Source: Anaeramoeba flamelloides
Taxonomy: Eukaryota > Metamonada > Anaeramoebidae
DNA length: 64,000 nt
Direction of reading: 5' to 3'
NCBI GenBank assembly: GCA_027625915.1
Contig: JANTQA010000051.1
Span: forward strand, 5,270,501 to 5,334,500
This document shows positions 46,222 through 58,400 of the stretch, piece by piece. The position numbers and the translations under genes were made by a program. The stretch's first letter is position 1. Each line of letters begins with the position of its first letter. The notes below the pieces were generated by a model. It saw only the letters and a list, made by a program, of their open reading frames with translations, did not search any database and was not told the DNA's origin.

Positions 46222-49200
46222 TTAAAATTGTTTTTTTGGAGAATAATTTGGAGAGATATTATTGAATAGCGTTGTGGCATTGAGGCGCAAATTATTATTA
46301 TGATTATTGAGGTCATGCCGAGGAGAGCTCTGTATTGAATTGTTGGGTGAACGAATATTGTAACCGGGTGATTGGAACAATTGTACAGAACTTGGGAAAA
46401 TGTGATTTTTGTTACCAAAGGAATAAAGGGAAGGGGAAGGGGAAGGGGAAGGAAAAAACAAGGACCTTGGTGTAAAATTTTTTAAAGTTGATCGGACATT
46501 CCTATTAATGGTTTTTTTCTTTTTAAAATTTGGTGTAAATTTGGGGGTTTTGGGGGTTTTAAATGGGGAGAATCCCGATGCATAAAAATTTGGGAATTGT
46601 TGCTCTCCGTGCAATTCGTGCTCGTTCTCGTGCTCTGATTCTCTTTGTATTTGAGATTGGTTACGGTATTTCAAATTATTAAATTTTGAAGGGGTATTTG
46701 ATAAATGATAAGAGTTTGAAATATACAAAGAATAATCATTTTCAACATTTGGATTGATTATGTTTGGATCATAGTTTTCCTGATCGCTGAGGTATTCCCG
46801 TTTGCGGTTGACTTGTGGAGAAAACACCATTGATTGCTTAGGATCAACAAAGTGCTCAATTTGAGGATCTAAATTCATTGAATTTATGGAATCGAATTGA
46901 GTTGGCGGCGAATACAGCACTGCTTGGCTTGGGGTATTGTTTGATTGGAAGGGTGAATAATTCGAAAAAAAATCTTCGCGGTTATTGCACGTTGGTGTGT
47001 TTAATAAGTGTTTTTGCTTTGTTAAAAATTTCCCGATCGAATAAATTTCTTCTTTTTCTTTGCTATTATTTTGAATGCTTTCGCCCTCTTTTCTTTCCTT
47101 TTTATCTTTGATCATGTTTGTTTCTTTTCTTTTCTCTTTTTCAATTTCGATTTTATTGCTATTGCTTCTGATTTGCTTTTTTTCAAATGCAATCGATTGT
47201 TTATTTGCAAATTCTTGGTTTGGAAATTTGGTTACCATTTGATTTGATTGCTGGGGTTTAGATCTTTTGATATTTTTGGAATTTTGTAGATAACTTTCAT
47301 TTAACTTGTTCGATAAATTTGGTTTTTTTTTTAATTTGTGTTTTTTATGAGGTGAATTTGAATGTAAGTATGTGCGTGATCGTGGACGAGAATGAGAATG
47401 AGAATGGGAATGGGAACGGGAACGGGAACGGGAACGGGAACGGTGGCGCGTGTGTGGATTATTTCTGGAACTTTGGTTAATATTGTATTTTTCGTCATTT
47501 AAATTTTTATTGGTTTCCTTTCTATTTTTATGTTTGGAATTAATTTTTTGTTGTTTATTATATTTGTATTTACTCATTTTCTTTTTTTGGCTCTTATGAC
47601 GAAGCTTATTTTTATTTTTATTTTTATAGCTGTGGTGGTGTCTGTGTTTATGAATTCGTTTCTCTTTGTTTTTAGATTGATTTTTTAGCTCGAATGAGTG
47701 TCTTTTTGGTTTTTTTTTTTTTTTTAATTGGGATTTTGTTTTCTTATACTTACTAGAAGAAGTAGACGGCGACGACGATGACGATGTTTCCGAAGGTGAC
47801 GATGCCCCCGATGATGAAGAAGATAATGACGATGATAGTGATTCAAAAGACGTTGAAGATAATGAGTATTTTGAATTTGCCAATGATTCTGAAGATGACG
47901 AAAGTTCTATATATTTGTGATTTCTTATTTTTTCATTATTTTCTTTGTTTTCTTTATTTGGATATGCTTTGCTTATATTCCGTGCATTTTTTTTCTTTTC
48001 TTTATTTGGGAATGTTTTGTTGAAACTTGGGGCATTTTTTTTATTTAAAGTCGCTTCCTTTTGGTTCAATTCCTTTAGTTTTGTTAGTCTGGCAAGTAAT
48101 TGGTTTTTATTATTCACATTATTACTAATTTTTAGAGGATTTTCATTTTTTTTTGAATTTGTAATTTTCTCTTCAATTTGTGGGTTTTGAATTTTGTTTA
48201 AATGCTGTTTTGTTTTTTGTTTTTTTTTTGATGATGGAATCACTATTTTTTTAATTATTTTTGAATTTCTTCTTTTCCTTGGTTTCTTTTTTAGTTTTTC
48301 TTTTTTCTTTTTTGTTTTGCTCCCAACTGGCCTGCCACGCTTTTTGTTACTTTCTAAAATGCCCTTTGATGTGCAATTAGCAATCTTCCTTAATGTGGAA
48401 TTCCATCTATTCTTGATCATATTATCAGACCTCCCTGGGAGTAGTCGCTTAATTTGAGACCATTTGTTCCCAAGCTCTTTATGCTTTTGAATTAAGATCT
48501 CATCTTCTTCTTTTGTCCATGAACCATGATTAAGAGATGGGTCTAATTGGTTTTTCCATCTTTATTAGATTAAAAAATAAAATGTTCAAAATTCAAGTTT
48601 TTAATTTCTTATTTGGAATCCAAAAAAAGAATTATTTTTGGTTTTTTTGAAAAAAGAATCCAAATGTAAACCCTGATAAAAAAATATATTTTTTTTTATT
48701 TTTATTATTATTTAAGGGGGGGGTTGTTAACTTCCTCTTGTTTGTCGTTAGGTTTTGTTGAGTTTTCTGTTTATTTGTGAAGTGTTCTAGGTTTTTTTGA
48801 GTTTTCTATTTATTTGGAAAATCAATAGATTTCCGTTAGGTTTTTTTTACTTTTGAAATAAACCGAAAATTTTAATAAATTTTCAGTTTATTTCTAAAGT
48901 AAAAAAAACCTAGAACACTTCACAAATAAATAGATAACTCAAAAAAAACCTAAAAAAAAAAATAGATTTTACATATAAAACAGAAAACCTCAAGAAAACC
49001 GCTGTTAGGTTTTTTTTACTTTTTGGAATTAAAAGAAAATTTCAAAAATTTTTCTCCATTCTTTTTATTTCTTAAATAAAAAAAAAACGTCGTTAGTTTT
49101 TCCAGAATTCAAAAGAATTGGGTAAAATCTTTGATTTTTCTCTATTCTTTTAAATTCTCGAAAATCTAGGCACCACTGCACTCTGCGACACGCGGGGTAC

Positions 49201-49340
49201 TTGTCTAATTCGTAAATTTTTAACACACCAAAATCCAATTTTTGAAAAAAGAATCTTTTTTAATAAATTCTAGAAGAAATATCAAATTAGAACCATTTGC
49301 TAATTGAAATGTTAACAATTATTTATAAATTACAATGCTC

Positions 49341-49382
<42 letters not shown>

Positions 49383-51736
49383 TCAAGATATCCAGATTTT
49401 ACGATTATGTTAATCATCTGAGTAATTCAATAGAAAATAATCTAAATCTTCAAAGATATCTAAATTTTTTTTTTTTTTAATTACAAAATTTTGATTTATT
49501 TTTATTCATAGCATAAGAGGATCTATTTAGAAAATTTGTAAATTTTCTGAGTTTAAAAATCAAAGTCGAACAAATTGTGTTTTCATTAAAAAATTGTGAA
49601 TTCAAAAATAACACACACACACACACATATATATATATATCTGTTTTTAAGATTAAAATAAGAATAAATTTCAAATTAAGATATATATATATATATATAT
49701 ATATCTTTTCTAATATGCTTTGAAGTACGAATTAAGGTATTTTCGATATAGTTGAGGAAATTTGAAAGGATTGAAATTTTTTTTTTGATTGAAAAATTAA
49801 GAATTATACACTCGGCGAAAAAAAAAATTCATTTTAAGCTGAGTGTTTATTTTTGAAAAGTTAACTAATTGGTTTGAAAGTCAAATATGTCATGTTAGAA
49901 ATCTGAAGATAAAAAAAATATTAAAACTGGTTTTCAAAAAGTGTGACTAAAAAAATTTTTTAATGTACTGAAAATTTGGGATTTTAAAGCATCTTGGTTA
50001 TTGAAAGAGTTGTTCTAAAAAAATTTTGGTTCCGCTTTTTTAACATGTTAAATATTTTTTATTAAGTCTTACCAGGTTTCGTTGGGATAATAATGTGCAT
50101 TTTGCTATTTTTTTTTTAAAAAAAACCAAGTATTTTATGATCAGTTTAGTTACAGTAAAAAAACGGAAAAAGAGGAGAAATTTTTCTGAATTTTTGGTTA
50201 TTGTTTTGTTTATTTTTCTTTGAGAAAGGAGTTTTTTGTAATAAATAAATGTTTTATTTTTGAGATTATTGTTCCTTTGAGAACGTAAATTTCAATCGTA
50301 CTTTTGTTAAAGTTTGCAAAAAAATACTTGAATAATAAATTGTGTAAGAGAATAAATTATCAAAGTTAAGTTGTTATTTGGCAATGTATGAAAAAAATTT
50401 TTTCTTAGTGAAATTTAAAGTTGTTTTAAAAAAGTGCCATTCAAACTTTCTTAAACGAATGAAAAATGTTTCTTTCAAAAAAAATGTAACATACAATCTT
50501 GTTTTTCTGTATTTTTGTTTGGTTGTATAATAGATCTAAATTTGTTTTGTTTTCTTCTGTGATTTTAAAATCTTGATTATTGATCTTCTAAACAAAATAA
50601 AGAAATAAAAAAAAAATAACAAAAAAAGAAAAAAATATATACCTTTCACGGCATTGTTTTGAAGTTCTTTGTGGTATTTTTTGTGCTACTATTGACCATT
50701 TTGATTCACCAATTTCTTTAACATACTTAAGAAGTATAGTGTCTTCTTCGTCTGTCCATTTACCTTTTTTCAAATCTGGGTTAAGCACCTATTTTGTAGA
50801 ATCGGTAACAAACAAATTACAACCACGTTTTTTTTGGGTTAGTTTTCTGGTTCATTATTTTTGGAAAAGAAAAACAACAACAAAAAAAATTAAAAAGAAA
50901 AAAAAAAGAAAAAAAAAGAGCAAAATGTGTACTTTTTGCCATCTATGAAGACATTGTGTTGCATCTTTATCTTTAAAATATTGTGCAATTGATTCCCATT
51001 CTTTTCCTTTAAATTTTGAAACAGCCCTTGCTAAGATATCGTCCTATTTGTATCAGGGTTTTTCAAATTTTTAATTTGAATTTTGTTTAGATTTTTATTT
51101 TGATTTGGTATTGGGAACGTAAATAAGTAAGAAGAAGTTGAAGAGTTGGTAAACGGGGTAATGATCGTTTTATTGTTTTCGAAAACTCAAAAATAAATCT
51201 TGAAAATTTGAATTAAAAACCCTTTTGAAAAACGATGCGTTAAAGAATTTTTTTAAAAAAAATTTAAATTAATTTTTCCTTGTTGCAAAAAATTGGAAAT
51301 GGTTTTTTGATGGTTTTGTTTGATTACTTTTTTTGTTTTTTTAAGAATTTAATCGTCGAAGAAGTTCTGGGTGATTGTGTGTTTAAAATATTATTAAATC
51401 TTTTTTTTTTTTTTTTTTTAGTGTCTCTTTTAAATCAATAAAAAATAATCAAAAATAAAAGATCTTTTGATAGGAGTTTGATCAAAGACAATAATTCAAT
51501 AAACAAAGAAAATAATAAATACCTCAGAACTTGTCCAAATTGAGTTTTTTAAATTTTTTACTGATGCCAAAATTGGTTTATGTTTAATTTCTTTTTTAAG
51601 TTTTTTCACTTTATTTGATAGTCTGTTGAACAGTAAGAGAATAAATAAAAAGATAAACAATAGAAGAAGAGATATTAAATTTAAAAGTTTAGAATTTAAA
51701 ATTTATCGTAATTTAGTTAACTTACAAATCTGACAT
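46222..51736 (-). CDS. Three-repeat Myb (3R-Myb) transcription factor with Lys/Ser/Arg-rich tail
   Basis: Exons in order are 51736-51726, 51622-51523, 51043-50933, 50788-50643 and 48559-46222. They total 2,706 nt, or 901 residues, with GT/AG and phase kept throughout. R1 (about 28-74) has SIWTSSEDDILARAV and CLHRWQK, R2 (about 82-124) has KGKWTDEEDTILLKYV and QCRERW, and R3 (about 135-180) has GSWTKEEDEILIQKHK and NMIKNRWNSTLRK. The linkers VLNPDL and NQLDPSL match animal and plant c-Myb/3R-Myb proteins, which bind AACNG-type sites and often control cell-cycle genes. After R3 come KKRGRPVGSK (195-204, AT-hook-like), Lys-rich and Ser-rich tracts, and an Arg/Ser then His/Ser dipeptide run near 47,400. 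Introns are 103, 479, 144 and 2,083 bp. The ATG at 51,736 is provisional: the frame stays open upstream to an AG and there may be another 5' exon. Confidence 0.88.
47395..47450. repeat. Hexamer array coding the Arg-Ser/His-Ser run
   Basis: Tandem GAATGA/GGAATG/GGAACG units on the plus strand are read on the minus strand as alternating Arg-Ser then His-Ser. They lie within the Myb coding sequence, keep its frame, and are likely to vary in copy number between strains. Confidence 0.7.
48740..49215. repeat. Foldback array inside the last Myb intron
   Basis: It uses the same modules as the arrays at 21.5 and 45.3 kb. These are GTTGAGTTTTCTGTTTATTT and GAAGTGTTCTAGGTTTTTTT, a large hairpin TTTACTTTTGAAATAAACCG with inverse CAGTTTATTTCTAAAGTAAA, and a final TTTTCCAGAATTCAAAAGAA hairpin. 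The tail CACTGCACTCTGCGACACG is followed by ACTTGTCTAATTCGTAAATT, shared with 45,870-45,900. It accounts for about a quarter of the 2,083-bp intron. Confidence 0.65.
49345..49380. repeat. (AT)n microsatellite
   Basis: Alternating AT lies in the last Myb intron. Further tracts are (AC)n-(AT)n at about 49,611-49,640 and (AT)n at about 49,681-49,705. Confidence 0.85.
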
Positions 51737-54700
51737 TATTTGTTTCAATCTCTTAAAAAAGAAAAAATTTAATTTGAGAGAAAGTGAAGAAAATGATTAA
51801 TTGGTGAAAAAATTATTTAATTTAGAAGTGTTTAGGTATTTTTTTAAGACTATTTCTTTATTCCTGGATATTTAGTCAATTGTAAAGTCGGTAATTTTAT
51901 GATAAATCTCTTTTTCGGAAACATTTCTTCAATGTGTTTTCGAAAAATTCATCTTCTACTGAATTTTAATGATAGAACAAAGACGTTTTTTTTTTCACAA
52001 CAAGTATATTGATCATTTGAGTACCAAAAATAAAAAAATGTCAAATCTGTTTTAATTGTAAAAAAGTAATAAAAAAAGTTCTTATTTTCAAAAATTATTT
52101 TCCTTTTTTTGAAGTATTTTTTGACTTATTTTTCTGTACATTTTAAGACAATAACCAAATCCAAAAATTAGATCAATTACTAAAATTAAAATAGAATTTA
52201 AAACCAAAAATTCAACCAAAATTTCAGTCTCTTCAAGCAATTTGATTTTTTGAATTTTATATTTAAAACATTAGTCAAATTTAATTTTTTTTCGTTTTTT
52301 TGTAACTATACTTTTTCTATTCAGGCGAAATTGGCTTTTAGATTTAACAATGGTTATTATTGAAGTTTGAGTAATTTTCAATTTCAGAGATCTTTATTGA
52401 TCAGGGATAAATAAGTAAAAAAAGAATAATTAAATCCAAATACAAACTTTAACCCACATTTTATAATTTGAAAGTTGGTTATTCACTTTGATAATTTTTT
52501 TACTGAAGTTGTTACACAAATGTGTAATAAACTTGTTGTGAAAAAAAAAAAGTTTTTGTAATGTAATTACAATTCAGAATCCATTTTTATAGATGTTTTG
52601 AAGAATATTTTTTCAAACAAAAAATAATTTATTGAAAAATTGTTGCGGAATTCAAAAAAAATTTGGAACAATTTCCATTTCAAATCTCTTTAACTCTACT
52701 TATAAAAAAAGTCCATTCGAAATAATATTTTGAATGCCAACTAATATTACAAAGATCAGCAATATTTAAACCAATAAAATTATTTATTCCAAACACAAGA
52801 AAAAAAATTTAAAAACTATAAATGAAGCAAAATTTTTTAAATATTTATTTATTTTTATCAATATTATTGTTTCCAAAATCTATCAATTTTTATATTATTA
52901 ATGTTTTCCAATAAAAAAGAAAAGAAAAAACATTTATTTTTATAATTTATTGTATTTAAAAGTATTTTTTTTGATTAAAATGAGTAAAATCATAGGTTTC
53001 ACAATTATTCAATAAAAAATAATAATCCAATTTCCTTTAATATCAAAAAGTAAAAGCCAAAAATTGACTGGATAAAAATAAAAAACAAAGAATAATGATA
53101 ATAATTCTGTTAAAAAATAGTTGTAAGAATCAATTGTTTACAATCAAAAAAAAAAAAAAAAATTACTATTATCTTTAAATTAAGAACAATAAAAACTGGG
53201 TTATTATTAAATTTCAAATTTGATCAATTTTCAAAATTGGTCAAATTGAATTTTTTTCTTATTTTTAAAGATTTCCTTGATTATTTCTATCAGTATGAAA
53301 ATTTTTAATAACTTTTGGTGATTGTGTGAAGAAAAAAAAAAAAGATTATATTTTGATTGGTAATATTTTATATTATTAAATTGTAGATAATCCAAAATTT
53401 TGAAATCATCAATACTAAAAAATTTGAAAATTTTGTTCAAAACACTATTTTAACTAACCAAAGTTAAGTGGAAAATTTTTATTGTGTAAATCTTACAACA
53501 AGTGACAAAACTATAATTCCAGTATTAATTTTTTTTATCAAAATCCTAGCCAAAATACCTTCGAGTATATCATCCAAATCAACCAAACATACTCTAGCAT
53601 ACTCTAACCTACCCTAAAATACCCTAATATATCTTAAAGGCTTTTAAATTCCCATAGCCAATATGTTTCAATAGAATTGACTATCTTTAAATTAAATACA
53701 CCAAAAACTAGGTTCTTATTAAATTTAGAATTTGATTAATTTTTTAATTTGGCCAAATTTGAATAGTAATAGCCCCCCCACCAGCCAAAATCACATACAT
53801 AATACGTTTGTTTAATTTAATATAATTTGATAATTGATCATGAATGTTCGTTTAGAGGATTGTTGTTCTAATTTTTATAATTTTCTTTTGTTTTTCTTTT
53901 TGATCTATTTTGCTTTACATCTTTGATATTTTTTCAATTACTTTATAGATTTTATTTCCAAGTTACTTAAACTTGAATGTTCCGGTATCACTAGTATTAG
54001 AAAGTAAACTTTTGATATTTTTCCCAAACTAACCCTCTCTCCCAATATAAAAAAAAATTCAGAAAGGTGAAAAAAAAGAAAAAAAAATCAAATTACTAAA
54101 TACTATTAATTCTGAATAATAAAAATTACAAATCTATTATTCTTGCCTAGAATTTTTTTTCCTTGCTTTTATGATTTGAAAAGTTACCGTAACATAACAA
54201 AGAAAAACTATTAAAAAAATGAAAATAAAAAATATTAGAAAAAGTTTCCAATATATAATTTCAGATGTACAATGTCCCAATGCTGTGGGGGTCCTTTTTA
54301 TAATTCTAGTTAATAATTTTTCGACTTTTGAAAAAGTGTATTTTCATATTTATCTTGATTTTTGAATAATTAATTAATAAAAAACTAAAAATTAAAAAAA
54401 ATTACAATGTTGCTAAATGGCTAAAAATTTAAGTTTTTGATTGTTTCTAAGAAATTGAATTAAATAACATAATAGTAAAATTTATTTTGGGTGGTAATCA
54501 AAAATGAGATTAATCTTTACAAAAATATAATAAAAATACAAAAAATATTTTAAACTCGTTTTTCATTTATTTATTTTAATAATATTATGGTATAAATTAT
54601 AAAAAAAGAACAAATTTTTTACAAAAAGTATAAAATATTATCTACCTCTTCTCTCAGTTCTTAAATTGTATTGTTTTTTAGTATTTTATTTTTAATTATT

Positions 54701-54839
54701 TTTTTTTTTTTTTTTTTACAGAAAAATCTTTATTTGAAAAGATATACATCATGTATGATTTGACTGAAAAAATTAAAAATATATCTATTTTAAAAAAAAA
54801 AAAAATTCAATTTTTTTGATATAGTTAAAAAAAGTTATC
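51737..54839. other. Upstream region of the Myb gene, no further gene recognised
   Basis: The immediate upstream part may contain an additional 5' exon or the promoter of the Myb gene. The rest is AT-rich with no recognisable protein. A tandem-like run of CATACTCTAGCATACTCTAACC-type units, each around TACCCTAAAA, lies near 53,590-53,640. A GC-richer spot with a C run sits near 53,770. Confidence 0.4.
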
Positions 54840-55350
54840 AAAATAAGATGTTTAGGATTGATTAACCTGTTATATAAAAATAAAAACCTTGTTTCTTTTT
54901 TCAAAAGAACTTTGCATTAATAGATTAAGGAAACCAAAAATAAACACTCAAATTAAATATCATACTCGTTTGTAAAACCTCTATTATTTAAAAAGAGATT
55001 CCAAAAAGTTCTGGATCAAATTTAAATTTTATCTCAAAAAATAGAAACAAGTTTTGACCGAAAAAACCATTAAATTAAGAAAAATTGGAAAAATTAAGAA
55101 AAATTTTCAACAAATCCTGTAGATAAATTAAAATTTTCTCAAAACAAAAGCGAACTTAATGTAAAATAAATTTTATCTTAGGTAGACAATTAAATACTAA
55201 ATGAGATGTTTTATTTGAACTAGAAGAAAAAAAAAGCTTGTATTTTAATTTGAAATACTGGTTTTATGCTTAGGAAACATGTTTTTTAGCCACTTTTCTT
55301 TTTTTATGAACTATAAATACAATTTTTATATTCTCTTTTAATCCAAAATT
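54840..55350 (+). repeat. Dispersed repeat, copy 3 of 3 (most diverged)
   Basis: This is weakly collinear with 26,745-27,180 and 44,890-45,330, through a shared AAACCTCTATTATTTAAA block and TTATCTCAAAAAATAGA. It directly precedes a TTAA element, as in copy 1. Confidence 0.35.
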
Positions 55351-55354
55351 TTTG

Positions 55355-56302
55355 TTAAGGGAATAGTCTCTATTATTTTTTTTTTGACCAATAACTAAAT
55401 AAGGAATCCTTATCTTGAAATATGTTTAGAATTGAAAATAGACAGGTTTTTTCAATGTTAGAACTTTTAGTTCTTGTGTTTTCAAAATTTTACAATTCTG
55501 TCAAAAAAAGTGAGTTTTAAAAAATTTTTTTAAAAAAAATTTCTTTTATAGATGAGAATTTTTTGATTAGCTTTGGATTTAATTATTTTTGAGAAAATAA
55601 TATTTATTCTCATTTTGAAAAACGAAAAAATAATTTAAAACTGGTGAATATTTTCTCTTTCACTTCTGTTCATCCAACTTGACTCTATAAAGAACCCAAT
55701 TTGTTTTATCAATAATTACTGTTTTAAAAAATAGTTCTAATTCTTTTCTTTTATTTTTTTTTGACTCTGACAAAAAATTTTGGAATGATAATTTGGTAAT
55801 ACTTAAAAAAACTTCAAATTCAACAAAAAAAAAAGAGTTTGAACTCAAAAAGTAGATTCATGAAAAAAAAAAAAAAAGAATGGTACAAGAAAAGAAAGAA
55901 AATCTTCTATTAAGAGTAAAGCATATATTGCATATTTTTTTCGAATCAAACTGTTTTTTCATGCAAATCCAAAAAAACCTTTTCAGGTTTATTTTTCAAA
56001 CTATTTTTTGTAGGTCTTCCATAAAACACAACAAGGTTTTGCTTTCTTGCTCATATTTTTTTTTATTTTTTGTATTTTTGTGAAAAGCTGAAATAAAGCA
56101 ACTTTCAAGAAAGCGAAAAAAATGGAAAAATTTTTTATTACTATAAAAACAATAACTAAATTTAATGAATGTCATTTACAGAGATTCCATTACTATACAA
56201 GGAAGTTTTTCAATTTGATTTCAAATCTAAGTAATTGGCAAAAAAATTTCTAAATCTCTATTAAATTTACCTCAAAAAATTTAATAGAGACTAGTCCCTT
56301 AA
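55355..56302 (+). mobile_element. TTAA element family 3, second copy, with an internal insertion
   Basis: The left end is TTAAGGGAATAGTCTCTATT and the right end is AATAGAGACTAGTCCCTTAA. The ends and inner flanks (GACCAATAACTAAATAAGG; CTAAGTAATTGGCAAAAA) match the copy at 38,878. About 760 bp from near 55,460 to 56,215 have no match in the other copies and are probably a further insertion. Its right part preserves the unoccupied version of the site where the CMC-like transposon landed at 39,010. Confidence 0.6.
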
Positions 56303-56853
56303 ATACTCAGAAATTCTGTGAAATGTGGAATTTATAAAAATTTATCCCCCTTAAAGTTTTTATCTAATTCGATCAAAGAATTTCCCAAATAGCTTCAAAG
56401 TTTTTGGTTTAGTGAATGTGGTGTGAACAATTCTTTATTTTTCTTTGTGGTTATAAAAAAAAATCACGTTCTTATTTTGTAGGTAACAAAAAAGAAAAGA
56501 CAATTTGTTGATTGAACAAAAAAGTACCCACAGGATTAAAGGAAGAAAAAATTCAATTTCAAAAAGAAGAAAAAAAAAGAAATTTTCAAGATTGATTGTT
56601 TGACATCACTTTTAGTTTTTTTTTGTTTCTTGTTTTTATTTGATGTTCATAAAAATTAGTTGTACATAAATTAATGTGCTTGTTTCAGCAAAAAAAAAAA
56701 AAAAAAAAAAACAAGAGTACCCCAAAGAATAATAGAGCAATAAAAATGTGTTTCTGATTTTTTTTCTTGGTTTTCTTGTTTGATTAAAGATAAAAAAAAT
56801 GAAAAGAAAATAAAATAAAAATAAAAAAGGAAAAAAAAAGTACAGTTTCTTTT
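56303..56853. other. 3' flank of the proteasome gene
   Basis: AT-rich DNA with a long A run near 56,690-56,710. No feature is recognised. Confidence 0.35.
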
Positions 56854-57480
56854 TTAATTTTCTTCTTCAATTTCATTTTTTTTTTCAGAGTTTATCAGTA
56901 CTTTTTCGACTACAGATATACCGTCTGAGTTAATCATTTTAATTAAGAAGCATCTTGTACCGATAATTAATCTTTTTTCCACTTCCCTTAAACATTTTTT
57001 CATCAGCTCAAGGCCATCTTCGAAGTCGAGATCTTCTTTCCAAAAGCGATCAAGTATCGAGCCGACAAACAAAGCAGCATAGCCGTGTGCTCCATAATTA
57101 ATTTTTTTACTTGAGCCCAAATAATCGAGATAATACAAAGATCCTCGTTGATCCTTTTTATCATAACCAGCTAAAAGCAGGTTGACAGAATAAGGGTTCT
57201 TTCTGATTGCAGTTGCTAATTGTCTGCGTGTGTAATGGGCAACCGATTTTGTTGACAATTCGGTTTCGTTCCTTAGTCTATAAAGAGACACATTCCTGAT
57301 AATCAAATTACAAAATTGGTTTCCATCTCCTATTTCTCCTGATTTGGCAAGTATTTTGTGGCTGTCAATTGGTACTAATTTATCAAAATCTTCTTTGAGT
57401 CTCATGATTGATCGCCCTGCATTAGTATCTCCAGCTATTAAAACATAATTTTTTCCAACAAACCCGACAAGACTATCCAT
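56854..57480 (-). CDS. PSMB2: Proteasome subunit beta type-2 (beta-4 position of the 20S core)
   Basis: A single open frame of 208 residues; the family is usually about 195-205. It starts MDSLVGFVGKNYVLIAGDTN. Family signatures follow: SIMRLKEDFDKL, PIDSHKILAKSGEIGDGNQF, NLLLAGYD, GSLYYLDYLG, INYGAHGYAALFVGSILDRF and GLELMKKCLREVEKRL. This subunit is one of the seven beta-ring proteins of the 20S proteasome and is non-catalytic, consistent with no N-terminal Thr after a propeptide here. The frame is open for 25 more codons upstream to 57,555. The ATG at 57,480 is preferred because PSMB2 proteins begin with M-x-x-LVGF and no extension. A Lys/Glu-rich tail of about ten residues is extra. It has no introns, unlike the other three genes, and appears intact. 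Confidence 0.93.
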   Translation of the reverse strand: MDSLVGFVGKNYVLIAGDTNAGRSIMRLKEDFDKLVPIDSHKILAKSGEIGDGNQFCNLIIRNVSLYRLRNETELSTKSVAHYTRRQLATAIRKNPYSVNLLLAGYDKKDQRGSLYYLDYLGSSKKINYGAHGYAALFVGSILDRFWKEDLDFEDGLELMKKCLREVEKRLIIGTRCFLIKMINSDGISVVEKVLINSEKKNEIEEEN

Positions 57481-57789
57481 TTTGATATGATTATTTTTAA
57501 ATAGAAAAGTATTAACAAAGAATTCTTTTGGAGAAAAAATGGAAATTAAATTCATGTTTCACTACAAGAATAGCACAACAATTGTAATCACTTTTTTTCC
57601 TTAGCAACACTTTGTTTTTTTGAAATTGTTCCAAATTTTGAAGGTAATCACAAGATCACAATGCAACAACTTTCAATTTAAAAGTTTTTACAAGTCAAAC
57701 TTTTAAAAACATGTAATTTAAACAACTTTCCAATTTTTGGTTTTCATAAAAAGAGTTTCAGGTTACTGTTAATTGCAAAATAATAAGAT

Positions 57790-57961
57790 CAAAATTTTCA
57801 TCCAGCTTTCCAAAATAACCCTTTCAACTCATTAAATTAACTCTACAAAATCTACATTTCTTATGAGGAAATTGATAATATAAAGCTTCTATACCGATTT
57901 AATATTTGAAATTTAACTAGACTTGGAAAATCAGTTTTTGGAAAGCTAAATGAAAATTTTG
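57790..57961. mobile_element. 172-bp MITE-like hairpin
   Basis: The left arm CAAAATTTTCATCCAGCTTT with CCAAAA, and the right arm GGAAAGCTAAATGAAAATTT with TG, are inverted repeats of about 25 bp with two mismatches. The interior has no coding content. It is about 310 bp upstream of the proteasome start codon. A second copy was not found, so the class is unknown. Confidence 0.55.
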
Positions 57962-58400
57962 TTCGTTTAATTTTTCAACAAACAGTATTGAAAGTTTACA
58001 AATATTTTTCTTTTAGATAACTTTCAAAAATTTCAATTAAATTCAAAATCACATGACAACAAATTTTTGTGGAATTTTTGGTTATTTTTTAATGAAATCT
58101 TATTGAAAAAAAATTGAAAAAAAATTGAAATTTAATTGAAATATTTAATGAAAATTATTGAAATTTCCTTGAAATAGTCAATGGAAGTTACCAGGAAAAT
58201 CAAAGGAAATTGTTAATTGAAAAATAAATGAAAAAGGTTGAAAATTTTATGAAAAATTAAAGAAAAATAAATGAAAAATTATTAAAAAAATGATTTTTAT
58301 TGAAAAAATTTTTAGTTATGGGAAAAATATCAGTAATTAGATAAAAAATAAAGTGAAAAAAAAAAAAATAATAAAAAAAAAAGATTGATTTACTAATAAT

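Noticed and set aside
46878-48457. Plus-strand open frames rich in Phe and Leu
   Set aside because: They are shadows of the Lys/Ser-rich Myb coding sequence on the opposite strand.
57481-57555. 25-residue N-terminal extension of the proteasome protein
   Set aside because: PSMB2 proteins begin directly with M-x-x-LVGF and need no propeptide. The extension has no targeting features and is more likely 5' UTR.
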